Of a DNA stretch of 64,000 nucleotides, positions 15,908 through 26,000 are shown in pieces. The notes under the pieces were generated by a model. It did no database searches. It was not told the origin of the DNA and was given only the letters and a program-made list of their open reading frames with translations. Location: contig NZ_JAIQWW010000006.1 in assembly GCF_020164455.1 (NCBI RefSeq), positions 124,001-188,000 of the forward strand. The letters are read 5' to 3'. The stretch comes from Phyllobacterium chamaecytisi (GTDB taxonomy: Bacteria > Pseudomonadota > Alphaproteobacteria > Rhizobiales > Rhizobiaceae). Positions within the stretch are counted from its first letter, which is position 1. Every line of letters starts with the position of its first letter. A program made the translations under genes and the position numbers.

Positions 15908-16936
15908 ATGAAACATTCCCGATTTTCCCTTACACTGGCGGCTGTGTTGCTTGCAGCAACAGTCGCCATTCAGCCGATGTCTGCTGCCAACGCGGACACC
16001 ACCCTTTTGAACGTGTCTTACGACCCGACACGCGAGCTTTACAAGGATTTCAATGCGGCGTTCGCAGCCAAGTGGAAAGCCGACACGGGCGAGACAGTGA
16101 CCATCCAGGCATCTCATGGCGGCTCAGGTGCGCAGGCACGTTCCGTCATCGATGGGCTGGACGCCGATGTCGTGACGCTGGCGCTTGAAAGCGATGTGAA
16201 TGCCATCGTCAAGGCCAAGAAAATCAATCCCGACTGGATCAAAAAATTTCCGCACAACTCTGCACCCTACACATCGACGATCGTTTTTCTCGTTCGCAAA
16301 GGTAATCCCAAAGGCATCAAGGATTGGGGGGACCTCGTCAAAGATGGTGTCGAGGTGATCACGCCTAATCCTAAAACATCCGGTGGCGCCCGCTGGAATT
16401 ACCTTGCGGCCTGGGCTTGGGCCAACGCGCAGTACGGCGGCGATGAAGCCAAGATCAAGGAATATATTGGAAATTTGTTCCAGCACGTTCCCGTGCTCGA
16501 TTCCGGTGCACGCGGTGCGACCAATACATTCGCCCAGCGCGAACTCGGTGACGTATTGCTTGCCTGGGAAAATGAGGCCTACCTGGCATCAGCGGAATTC
16601 GGCGATGACAAATTCGATATCGTCGTTCCACCCAGCTCGATTCTCGCCCAGCCGTCGGTTGCCGTCGTAGATGCGAATGTTGATGCAAAAGGCACACGCA
16701 AGGTAGCAGAAGCCTATCTTGGATATCTTTATTCCAAGGAAGGCCAGACGATCGCAGCCAAGCACTATTATCGTCCCTCCGAACCTGAACTGGTACCGCC
16801 GGAGCTAATCAAAAAATTACCGGAGTTGAAACTGGTTACGATCGATGATCCAATCTTCGGGGGATGGGCAAAGGCACAGCCCTATCACTTCGGAGATGGC
16901 GGAACGTTTGACCAGATTTACAAGCCGAAACAGTAA
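15908..16936 (+). CDS. sbp: Sulfate ABC transporter substrate-binding protein
   Basis: The 342-residue periplasmic protein has a signal peptide (about 1-29, ending SAANA) and the sulfate/thiosulfate-binding fold: [61 protein letters not shown] and [24 protein letters not shown] segments. It captures sulfate for the CysTWA importer encoded immediately downstream (cysT begins 4 bases after its stop). CGGAGG precedes the ATG. The palindrome at 15810 is the best candidate operator. Confidence 0.95.
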   Translation: MKHSRFSLTLAAVLLAATVAIQPMSAANADTTLLNVSYDPTRELYKDFNAAFAAKWKADTGETVTIQASHGGSGAQARSVIDGLDADVVTLALESDVNAIVKAKKINPDWIKKFPHNSAPYTSTIVFLVRKGNPKGIKDWGDLVKDGVEVITPNPKTSGGARWNYLAAWAWANAQYGGDEAKIKEYIGNLFQHVPVLDSGARGATNTFAQRELGDVLLAWENEAYLASAEFGDDKFDIVVPPSSILAQPSVAVVDANVDAKGTRKVAEAYLGYLYSKEGQTIAAKHYYRPSEPELVPPELIKKLPELKLVTIDDPIFGGWAKAQPYHFGDGGTFDQIYKPKQ

Positions 16937-16940
16937 CAGC

Positions 16941-17801
16941 ATGACATCCAACCTTGCGAAAGCGGGTTGGCGGTTTAAGCAGCCGAGCGTTATTCCAGGA
17001 TTTGGAATGACGCTCGGCTTCACTCTTGCCTACCTCGCACTCATTGTTCTCATTCCTTTAACTGGCCTTGTCTTGCGCTCGGCTTCATTGGGTTTTCCCG
17101 GATTTTGGCACGTAGCTACTGATCCACGAACCGTAAATGCGCTGAAAATCAGCTTTGGGACATCCCTTATTGCTGCTGTGATCAACGTTATCTTCGGTGT
17201 CATCGTTGCGTGGGTACTGGTGCGCTACCGGTTTCCAGGCCGTCGAATTGTCGATGCCATCGTCGATCTGCCGTTTGCGTTGCCGACGGCAGTTGCCGGC
17301 ATTGCGCTGACGGCGCTTTATTCCAGAAACGGCTGGATAGGCCATTGGCTCGATCTGATCGGGATCAAGGTGGCATTCACACCAATCGGCATAACGATCG
17401 CCCTGATCTTTATCGGTCTGCCCTTTGTGGTTCGGACCGTTCAGCCAGTGATGGAAGAAATCCGCAAGGAAGTCGAAGAAGCTGCAGCGACACTCGGCGC
17501 CAACCGCTTCCAGACGATTACGCGGGTGCTCTTGCCGGGCTTGCAGCCGGCCATCCTGACTGGATTCGCGCTGGCATTTGCGAGGGCGGTCGGTGAGTAC
17601 GGTTCTGTGATCTTTATCGCCGGTAATCTTCCTTATGTATCGGAAATTGCGCCGCTTTTGATCGTGATCCGACTGGAGGAATTTGATTATGCAGGTGCGA
17701 CCGCGATTGCGACGATCATGCTGCTAATCTCATTTTTCATGCTTTTCGTCATCAATCTCATTCAGGCCTGGAGCCGGAGGAGGTATGGTTATGGCGCTTG
17801 A
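16941..17801 (+). CDS. cysT: Sulfate ABC transporter permease CysT
   Basis: The 286-residue inner-membrane permease has about six membrane segments and the ATPase-coupling EAA loop ([20 protein letters not shown]). It pairs with CysW to form the sulfate channel. ATG 16941 is just after the sbp stop; an in-frame upstream frame overlapping sbp is discarded. Its end overlaps the start of cysW by 11 bases. Confidence 0.95.
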   Translation: MTSNLAKAGWRFKQPSVIPGFGMTLGFTLAYLALIVLIPLTGLVLRSASLGFPGFWHVATDPRTVNALKISFGTSLIAAVINVIFGVIVAWVLVRYRFPGRRIVDAIVDLPFALPTAVAGIALTALYSRNGWIGHWLDLIGIKVAFTPIGITIALIFIGLPFVVRTVQPVMEEIRKEVEEAAATLGANRFQTITRVLLPGLQPAILTGFALAFARAVGEYGSVIFIAGNLPYVSEIAPLLIVIRLEEFDYAGATAIATIMLLISFFMLFVINLIQAWSRRRYGYGA

Positions 17802-18672
17802 TCCTGTTCAAGTCACAGATCCAACAGCCACGGCGCGGCACGCCACCACCGAGCGGCGCACGGCGCGCTTTATCCTGACCGGGATTGCCCTGGTTTTTCT
17901 TGCGCTGTTTCTTGTGCTTCCGCTTGTGTCAGTTTTTGTCGAAGCGTTCCGCAAGGGCCCGTCCGAATATTTCGCTGCATTTTCAGAACCTGATGCTCAG
18001 GCAGCCATTCGTCTGACACTGCTGGTAGCTTCCATCGCGGTACCGCTCAACGTTGTTTTCGGCGTTGTCGCAGCGTGGGCGATCGCCAAGTTCGAATTCA
18101 AGGGCAAGGCTTTCCTGACCACATTGATCGATCTGCCGTTCTCGGTATCGCCGGTCATTTCTGGCCTCGTATACGTGCTGTTGTTCACTTCGCAATCCGC
18201 ATTGGGTCCTTGGCTGAAATCACATGGCATCGAGATCCTTTTTGCCGTGCCAGGAATCGTGCTGGCGACCATGTTCGTCACCTTTCCATTTGTCGCGAGA
18301 GAATTGATTCCGCTGATGCAAGAGCAAGGTACAACCGATGAAGAAGCCGCCTTGTCGCTCGGAGCCAATGGCTGGCAGACGTTCTGGCATGTGACGCTCC
18401 CAAACATCAAATGGGGCTTGCTCTACGGCGTACTTTTATGCAACGCCCGGGCCATGGGGGAATTTGGCGCAGTGTCTGTCGTTTCAGGACATATCAGGGG
18501 CCTCACCAATACGATGCCGCTGCATGTCGAAATTCTTTACAATGAATATAATTTTGTCGCTGCTTTCGCAGTGGCTTCGCTCCTGGCGCTTCTTGCGCTG
18601 GTAACACTTGTTCTCAAGACTCTGCTGGAGCTGAGGTACGGCGCGGAGCTACGTGCAGTTGGCGGACACTAG
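17791..18672 (+). CDS. cysW: Sulfate ABC transporter permease CysW
   Basis: The 293-residue permease has about six membrane segments and an EAA loop ([24 protein letters not shown]). It completes the sulfate channel with CysT. Of the two in-frame ATGs, 17791 sits 7 bases after GGAGGAGG, whereas 17785 is too close to it. cysA follows 15 bases after the stop. Confidence 0.94.
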   Translation: MALDPVQVTDPTATARHATTERRTARFILTGIALVFLALFLVLPLVSVFVEAFRKGPSEYFAAFSEPDAQAAIRLTLLVASIAVPLNVVFGVVAAWAIAKFEFKGKAFLTTLIDLPFSVSPVISGLVYVLLFTSQSALGPWLKSHGIEILFAVPGIVLATMFVTFPFVARELIPLMQEQGTTDEEAALSLGANGWQTFWHVTLPNIKWGLLYGVLLCNARAMGEFGAVSVVSGHIRGLTNTMPLHVEILYNEYNFVAAFAVASLLALLALVTLVLKTLLELRYGAELRAVGGH

Positions 18673-18687
18673 AGAGGAATAGAATTT

Positions 18688-19725
18688 ATGGATGTTCGCG
18701 TAAGTGGTGTGCGCAAGGAATTCGATCGGTTTCCAGCGCTGCACGACGTTTCACTTGATATCAATTCTGGCGAACTCATTGCGCTGCTTGGTCCGTCCGG
18801 CTCTGGCAAGACCACCCTGTTACGTCTGATCGCGGGACTTGAAACTCCCACCGAGGGTAAGGTTTTCTTCGGCGATGAGGATGCTTCGCTGAAGTCCGTA
18901 CAGGAGCGGAATGTCGGTTTCGTCTTTCAACATTATGCTCTGTTCCGCCATATGACAGTGATCGACAATGTCGGTTTCGGCCTGAAGGTACGTCCGGGTT
19001 CAAGTCGGCCCAGCAAGGATGAAATTCGTCGCCGCTCGTCGGAGCTTCTGGACTTCGTGCAGCTCTCCGGTCTTGAGAAGCGCTATCCGGCGCAGCTTTC
19101 TGGCGGCCAGCGTCAACGCGTTGCGCTCGCCCGCGCGATGGCGATCGAACCGCGTGTGTTGTTGCTGGACGAACCCTTTGGCGCGCTCGACGCGAAGGTC
19201 CGCAAGGAGCTTCGCCGCTGGTTGCGTGAGATTCATGACAAGACCAAGCACACGACTGTTTTCGTGACGCACGATCAGGACGAGGCGCTGGAATTGGCTG
19301 ACCGCGTTGTGGTCATGAGCCAAGGGAGGATAGAGCAGATCGGTACCCCCGATGAGGTCTATGACCGGCCGAATTCACCGTTTGTCTACAGCTTCATTGG
19401 TGAATCGAGTTCCATCGAAGTTCAGGTCAAGAACGGCGAATTGTGGCTTGATGGCCAAGCGTTGAGTATCTCGAGCGATCGACCTGACGGCGAAGGATTG
19501 CTGTATTTCAGACCGCACGATGTCGATCTTATTGAGGACTCCAACGGAGGCATCGCCGGTACAGTCGTTGCGAGCCGCCGTGTCGGTGCTACGCGACGCA
19601 TCGAGCTCCGAATAGCTGGGGTAACCGACCATGTGGAGATCGAAATTCCAGCGGATCATCCGGCAACGGAAACAAGCCGCATCGCTTTTCGCCCCAAACA
19701 TTGGCGCGTGTTCCCGAAGAGCTGA
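18688..19725 (+). CDS. cysA: Sulfate/thiosulfate import ATP-binding protein CysA
   Basis: The 345-residue ATPase drives sulfate import. It shows Walker A GPSGSGKTT (35-43), the signature LSGGQRQR (about 136-143), Walker B VLLLDEPFGALD (about 157-168) and the switch histidine in VFVTHDQDEA. The C-terminal ~110 residues form a TOBE-type regulatory domain. It is the last gene of the operon and is followed by a canonical terminator at 19743. Confidence 0.95.
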   Translation: MDVRVSGVRKEFDRFPALHDVSLDINSGELIALLGPSGSGKTTLLRLIAGLETPTEGKVFFGDEDASLKSVQERNVGFVFQHYALFRHMTVIDNVGFGLKVRPGSSRPSKDEIRRRSSELLDFVQLSGLEKRYPAQLSGGQRQRVALARAMAIEPRVLLLDEPFGALDAKVRKELRRWLREIHDKTKHTTVFVTHDQDEALELADRVVVMSQGRIEQIGTPDEVYDRPNSPFVYSFIGESSSIEVQVKNGELWLDGQALSISSDRPDGEGLLYFRPHDVDLIEDSNGGIAGTVVASRRVGATRRIELRIAGVTDHVEIEIPADHPATETSRIAFRPKHWRVFPKS

Positions 19726-19742
19726 TACGACCCAACTTAGCG

Positions 19743-19776
19743 AAAGACCGGGATAGCCATATCCTGGTCTTTTTTG
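19743..19776 (+). terminator. Rho-independent terminator after cysA
   Basis: AAAGACCGGGATA pairs with TATCCTGGTCTTT (one G-T pair) around the loop GCCA, and runs into a T-tract at 19770-19776. It lies 17 bases after the cysA stop. Confidence 0.9.
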
Positions 19777-20046
19777 TTACAGTCAGTGGCCCCACAGTTA
19801 TCGCAAAGGGTTCGGCTATTCGGCTGCGACCCGCCGCTACAGCGGCTTTTCCCTGTGCAGAAGCTTCAAAATTGCGTACAAAGACCAATAGAAATCTGAC
19901 TCATTTTCATCAAAACTGATCGCTAACGATAAAAGTGGTGATAGCTTAATTGCCATGACCCGATTAGACCGTAAACTGAACGTGGGACGATCGGCCCCTG
20001 ATCGCCTTAGTGCTGCAATCCCGAAGATTCTTTCTTCCAAACTGAA
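19777..20046. other. Intergenic region before ndvB
   Basis: With the terminator, 321 bases separate cysA from ndvB. Short frames here have no credible start or family resemblance. The region presumably holds the ndvB promoter; no clear operator or -35/-10 pair was identified, and no strong ribosome-binding site precedes the ndvB ATG. Confidence 0.6.
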
Positions 20047-23000
20047 ATGAAAACAATGCCCGTATTGAGCTTTTTTCAAGCGTTTGCATCCCAGAAGAAG
20101 ACCGTTGGTCAGATTTTTGCTGTCCAACCTAACCCTATACGGGCTCATTATAAATCAATCGACGATTTGAGGGATCTTGGGACCCGGGTGGCGAAGGGCG
20201 AAGACGTTCGATTGCCCGATTACGAGCCGATGGTTTTCGAGCAGAGAACAGTCGAAAACGCCAGACTGATCCTGCATTCCTACCGTTCCTCCGATGCGGC
20301 AGCACGCAACGGCGAAACGATAACACCAGCGGCTCAATGGCTTTTGGACAATTATTACCTGGTCGACCAGAACATACAGCAGGTCGAGCGCGACCTGCCC
20401 AAGAAATTTTTCAGGCAGTTGCCGCCACTTGCGAACCAGCCCAATATCCCGCGGGTAATGGCGCTTGCCTGGCTCTACGTCGCGCACACGGACAGCCAGT
20501 TTTCGCTGAATAGCCTGAGCGCCATCGTTGAAGGCTTCCAGACCGTCGAACCTCTGCATATCGGCGAATTGTGGGCACTTCCATCCGCCGTTCGCTTTAT
20601 TCTAATCGAAAATGCCCGGCGTCTTTCCCTGCGCGTCGAGCGTGCCCGCCGCATGCGCGCTTATGCAAATAGCGTTGCCGACGAAATTACGCTGAACGCT
20701 GAGAAAGATACCCTTCCGCAGCTTTTGGCACAGTATGCGCCGGCGGCCAAGGACAGCACTTTTGCCACCCACCTGCTTTATCGTTTGCGTGGCGGCACCG
20801 CTCACTCCGGAGCCGCGGTCGCGTGGCTCGAAGACGAGCTCGAAAAGAATGGCAGCGATTCCGAGGATGCCATCATCCAGGAACATACCCGCCAATCGAC
20901 GGGTGGCGTGAGCATGGGCAATCTCATTCGCAGCCTGAAGGCGATCGATGACGTTGACTGGATTACCTGGTTTGAGACAGTCAGCGGCGTCGATGCCGTT
21001 CTGCGCGACAACTCCAATTTCGACGCGCTCGACTTTCATTCTCGCAATGCCTACCGCGTTGCTATTGAAAAGATTGCCCGCCGCTCAGGCAAGAGCGAAC
21101 ACGACATCACACAATCGGCTCTCGAACTCGCGCATAAAAGTGCTGAAGAGACCGCCGGCGAAGGTGGCGTTACCGAGCAGCGCAAACGCGATGTTGGCTA
21201 TTATCTTGCTGGAGACGGCCGTCCGGAACTTGAAGAGACGTGTGACTACAAGCCGACCGTGCTTATTCGCTGGGTACGTTTCTACCGGAGATTGGGTCTC
21301 GCCGGCTTGTGGGCGCCGGCTTCGTTCTTCTCAATCGCCATCCTCTTACTGATCAATTATTTCCTGCGTCGTGCCGGATTGTCTGACGGCATGACCTGGC
21401 TGTTCACTTTGCTGGCAGTGTTCCCCACGATGGAAACAGCCAACGGCTTCGTCAACTGGATCATACCGATGTTCATGCCGCCGACGCGGCTAATCGGCTT
21501 CGAGTACAAGAATGGCCTGCCTCCGGAGGCAAAAACCCTCGTTGCCGTGCCGACGCTGATTACCTCGCGTGACTCCGTCGATGAGCATATCCGCAATCTC
21601 GAAGTTCACTATCTCACCAATCCGCGCGGCGAGGTCTATTTCGCTCTTTTGACGGACTGGGCCGACAGCAAATTCGAACAGACCGACGATGATCTCGACA
21701 TCTTCGACTATGCGCGGGAGAAAATCACCGCGCTCAACGAGCACTACACGCAAAACAATCCCCGCTTCTTCCTGTTGCATCGCAAGCGCCTGTTCAATGC
21801 GCAGGAGAACCGCTGGATGGGCTGGGAGCGCAAGCGCGGCAAATTGCACGAGCTCAATATGCTGCTGCGCGGCGACAAGGATACGACGTATTTCCCGTCG
21901 AACGAGGAAGTCCCGACCGACATCAAGTTTGTGATGACGCTCGACTCGGACACCCGCCTGACGCCGGACTCCGTCAATCGTCTGGCCGGCAAGCTTATTC
22001 ATCCGCTCAATCGACCCATCTACAGCGCCAAGGCAGGCCGTGTGGTGAGTGGCTATGCTATCCTGCAGCCTCGGGTCACCCCTTCGCTGACGACCGGCGA
22101 TGATGCCTCGTTCCTGCAGCGCGTCTTCTCGGTCAATCGCGGCATCGACCCTTATGTTTTCGCGGTTTCCGACGTCTATCAGGACGTGCTGGGAGAAGGC
22201 ACGTTCACCGGCAAGGGTCTTTATGATATCGATTTCTTTGAAGCTGCACTTGACGGAAAGATCGGTGAGAACGCAGTTCTGAGCCATGACCTGCTCGAAG
22301 GCGGCTATGCGCGTAGCGCGCTCGTAAGTGATGTCGAAGTGGTCGAGGATTACCCCACGGGCTACAATGTCGATATCTCGCGCCATCATCGCTGGACGCG
22401 TGGCGACTGGCAGCTCCTGCCTTATCTTTTCAGTACGAGACCCGGTGTGACTGCTGTCACGCGCTGGAAGATGGTCGACAATCTTCGCCGCTCGCTTACA
22501 CCGATCTTCTGGATCCTGGCTTCCATTGCAGGTTGGACATTGCTGCCACCGGGACTTGCCACACTGTGGCAGTGCTTCATGATTTTCAGCATGTTCATCG
22601 TGCCGACGATGATATTATTTACAAACCTGGTGCCGACAGACATGAACCTGTCGCTCAAGGGGCACTTCCAGGCGATTCTCACGGACATTTTTGCGGGGGC
22701 AGCCGATATCGCCCTGCGCATCACCTTCATCGCAAACATGGCTTGCCTGATGCTCGATGCGATCGTCCGGACGCTTTATCGTCTGTTCATTTCGCGCAAA
22801 CATCTGCTTGAGTGGCGCGCTGCGGCCCAGGCAAAGACGAGTTCACCCGATACGCTGAGCTACTACCTGCAACTCATGTGGCCCGCGATAATTGTCGCCC
22901 TGATCGCTATTGGACTTCCCTTGGCGATTCAAAGCCGGGCTTGGTTTCTCGCAGTTCCCTTCGCACTGATCTGGCTGCTATCGCCGGTAATCGCCTGGCT

Positions 23001-26000
23001 CGTCAGCCGCTCAGCCAAACCGCTCGATGATTTGAACGTGCGCTCATCCGACAAGGGTGAACTGCGGCGTTTCGCCCGCCGTACGTGGCACTACTACGAT
23101 ACATTTGTCACCAAAGAGCAGAATTTCATTCCACCGGACAACTTCCAGGAGGACCCGTATCCCGTTATTGCGACGCGCACGTCGCCGACCAATATCGGCA
23201 TGTATTTGCTCTCGACCGTCGCAGCCCGGGATTTCGGCTGGATCAGTTTCAACGAGACACTGACGCGTATCGACCAGACGCTCGAGACTCTCGAGAAGAT
23301 GGAGAAATATCGCGGCCATCTCTACAATTGGTACGAAACGACCACGCTGCGCCCACTACTTCCACTTTACGTTTCCGCTGTGGACAGCGGAAACCTTGCA
23401 GGCCATCTGGTCGCCTTGTCGTCGGCGCTTGAGAAATGGGCCGAAGCACCCTCAGTTTATCTACAGAGCGATCTCGACGGTGTTCTCGACGTCAGCGATA
23501 TTCTTGAAGAAGCCATCAGTGACATTCCGGATGATCGCCGCGTTTTGAGGCCCTTGCGCCGGCGCCTTGAAGAACGCGTTTCCAATTTCCGCCGGGCAAT
23601 CACGACGATCAAGGAGGAGCCCGAAACCGCATCGCTGCGCACAATCAACCTTGCTCTCTTCGCGGGAGATATCCAGCGCCTGACCGAAGAATTGCATGGC
23701 GAGCTCGAAAGCCCGATTAGCGCCACCGCCAATGAGTGGGCGCTACTGCTCGTCAAGACGTGTCAAGGACATACGGACGATGCAATTGGGAGCCACGAGA
23801 GCACAGACATTCTGCGCGAACGCTTGGGTACCCTCGCCACACGAGCGCGGCAACTTGCTTTCGACACCGATTTCACCTTCCTGGAGCGCAAGGAGCGGCG
23901 CCTTTTGTCCATCGGTTTCCGCGTGGAAACCAACGAGCTCGATGCCAGCTGTTATGACCTTCTCGCCTCCGAAGCACGCCTGGCGAGCCTCTTTGCCATT
24001 GCCAAAGGCGATATCCCGGTGGATCACTGGTTCAAGCTCGGGCGATTGCTGGTGCCGGTTGGCTGGCGCGGTGCGCTGGTCTCCTGGTCCGGGTCGATGT
24101 TCGAATACCTCATGCCGCCTCTGGTCATGATTGAACCGCTTGGAAGCATGTTGGATCAAACCAACAAGCTGATCGTGCAACGGCAGATCGAATATGGTGA
24201 GTCCAAGGGGTTGCCCTGGGGCATTTCCGAAGCGGCTTATAACGCTCGCGACCCGGAGATGAACTACCAATATACCAATTTCGGCGTTCCGACACTCGGC
24301 CTCAAGCGCGGCCTTTCGAAGAATTACGTTGTAGCGCCCTATGCCAGCATAATGGCCAGCCAGTATCAACCGGCTGCCGCTGTCAAGAATCTGCAACGTT
24401 TGCGCGCCATGGGTGCACTCGGACAGTATGGTTTTTATGACGCCGTGGACTTTACCAAGTCACGCGTCCGCGAAGATGAAGAATATGCCGTGGTCCGCAA
24501 TTACATGGCCCACCATCACGGCATGTCGATTGTCGCCGTCAACAATGTTGTGTTTGAAGGTCGAATGCGTGAGCGTTTTCACGCGGACCCTGTAATCGAA
24601 GCAGCCGAGCTGCTTCTGCAAGAGAAAGCTCCACGCGAAATACCGGTTCTGCAAGCCAAAGCAGAGAACCCGATGCGCAAGGCGGTGGAGAGCTCGGAAG
24701 AAACGGCTTCTATCCGCTTCATCCAGAATCCATTGAGTGCGCCAACCGCAACGCAAATAATGTCGAACGGACATTATTCGGTGATGGTCACTGCCAATGG
24801 CGGCGGATACAGCCGCTGGAATGGTCTTGCCATTACGCGTTTCCAACCCGATCCCCTCGAAAGCGGTTATGGTACGTTCCTGTTCTTGCGGGACCTCGAA
24901 AATGGCGAATGGTGGTCAGCAACAGGCGATCCTGTGCGCGTTGCAGGCGAGAAAAGTACATCCATCTTCGCCGACTACAAGGCGGAATTCGTCAAGGAAA
25001 ATGGCACGATCCATACTACCGTAGAGACTATCGTTGCCTCGGATTCCGATGGGGAAGGCCGTCGTATCGTCATCACCAACACTGGCACCAAAGACCGCAT
25101 CATTGAAGTCACGTCTTACGCCGAACTGGTCCTGACGAACGAAGATACAGATACCGCTCACCCGGCGTTTGCCAAGATGTTCGTGGAGACGGAGATCGAC
25201 AAGCGTGGCGATGCGATCTATGCCACACGTCGCAAGCGGGGTGCTGATGATCCGGATATTCACGTAGCGCATGTCGTAAGCGACAGTTCCGGTGCGATGC
25301 GCGAAATTCAGGCTGAAACCGACCGGCGCAACTTTATCGGCCGCGGACGTTCCCTGCGCAATCCGGCCGCTTTCGACGAAGGTGCAACCCTCAGCGGCAG
25401 TCATGGTTTTGTGCTCGATCCCATTGCTTCGCTGCGTTGCCGTGTTCGCGTGCCCGCGCACAAGAAAGTGACGCTGGTCTTCTGGACTCTCGTACGTCCC
25501 AACCGTCAGGAGCTCGAGGAGGTCGTCTCCCGCTTCCGCCATCCGGATTGCTTTACCCGTGAATTCTCGCTGTCGTGGACGAGCTCGCAAGTTCGCCTTC
25601 ACCACATCGGTATCAATCCCGACGAGGCAGCTGAATTCCAGCGCGTCGCAACCAACCTGATCTATCCCGACAAGGCACTGCGCATGCCGTCCGAAAACAT
25701 TGCAAGCGGGCTCGGCAGTCAATCCGAGCTTTGGCCCATGTCGATCTCCGGTGACTTCCCGATCCTTGCGCTGCGCATTGATGATGAAGCCGATATGGAA
25801 ACCCTGAGAAACCTCTTGAAGGCGCACGAGTATTGGCGTGCGAAGGGTCTTGTTGTCGACGTTGTGGTCATCAACGAACGTTCGTTCTCCTACGCACAGG
25901 ATTTCCAGCGCGGCTTGGAAGCGATCTGCGAAAATAGCCGTGCCCGCGGCGCTCAGCTCGGACCGCGTGTCCACATCTTTGCTGTCCGTAAAGATCAGAT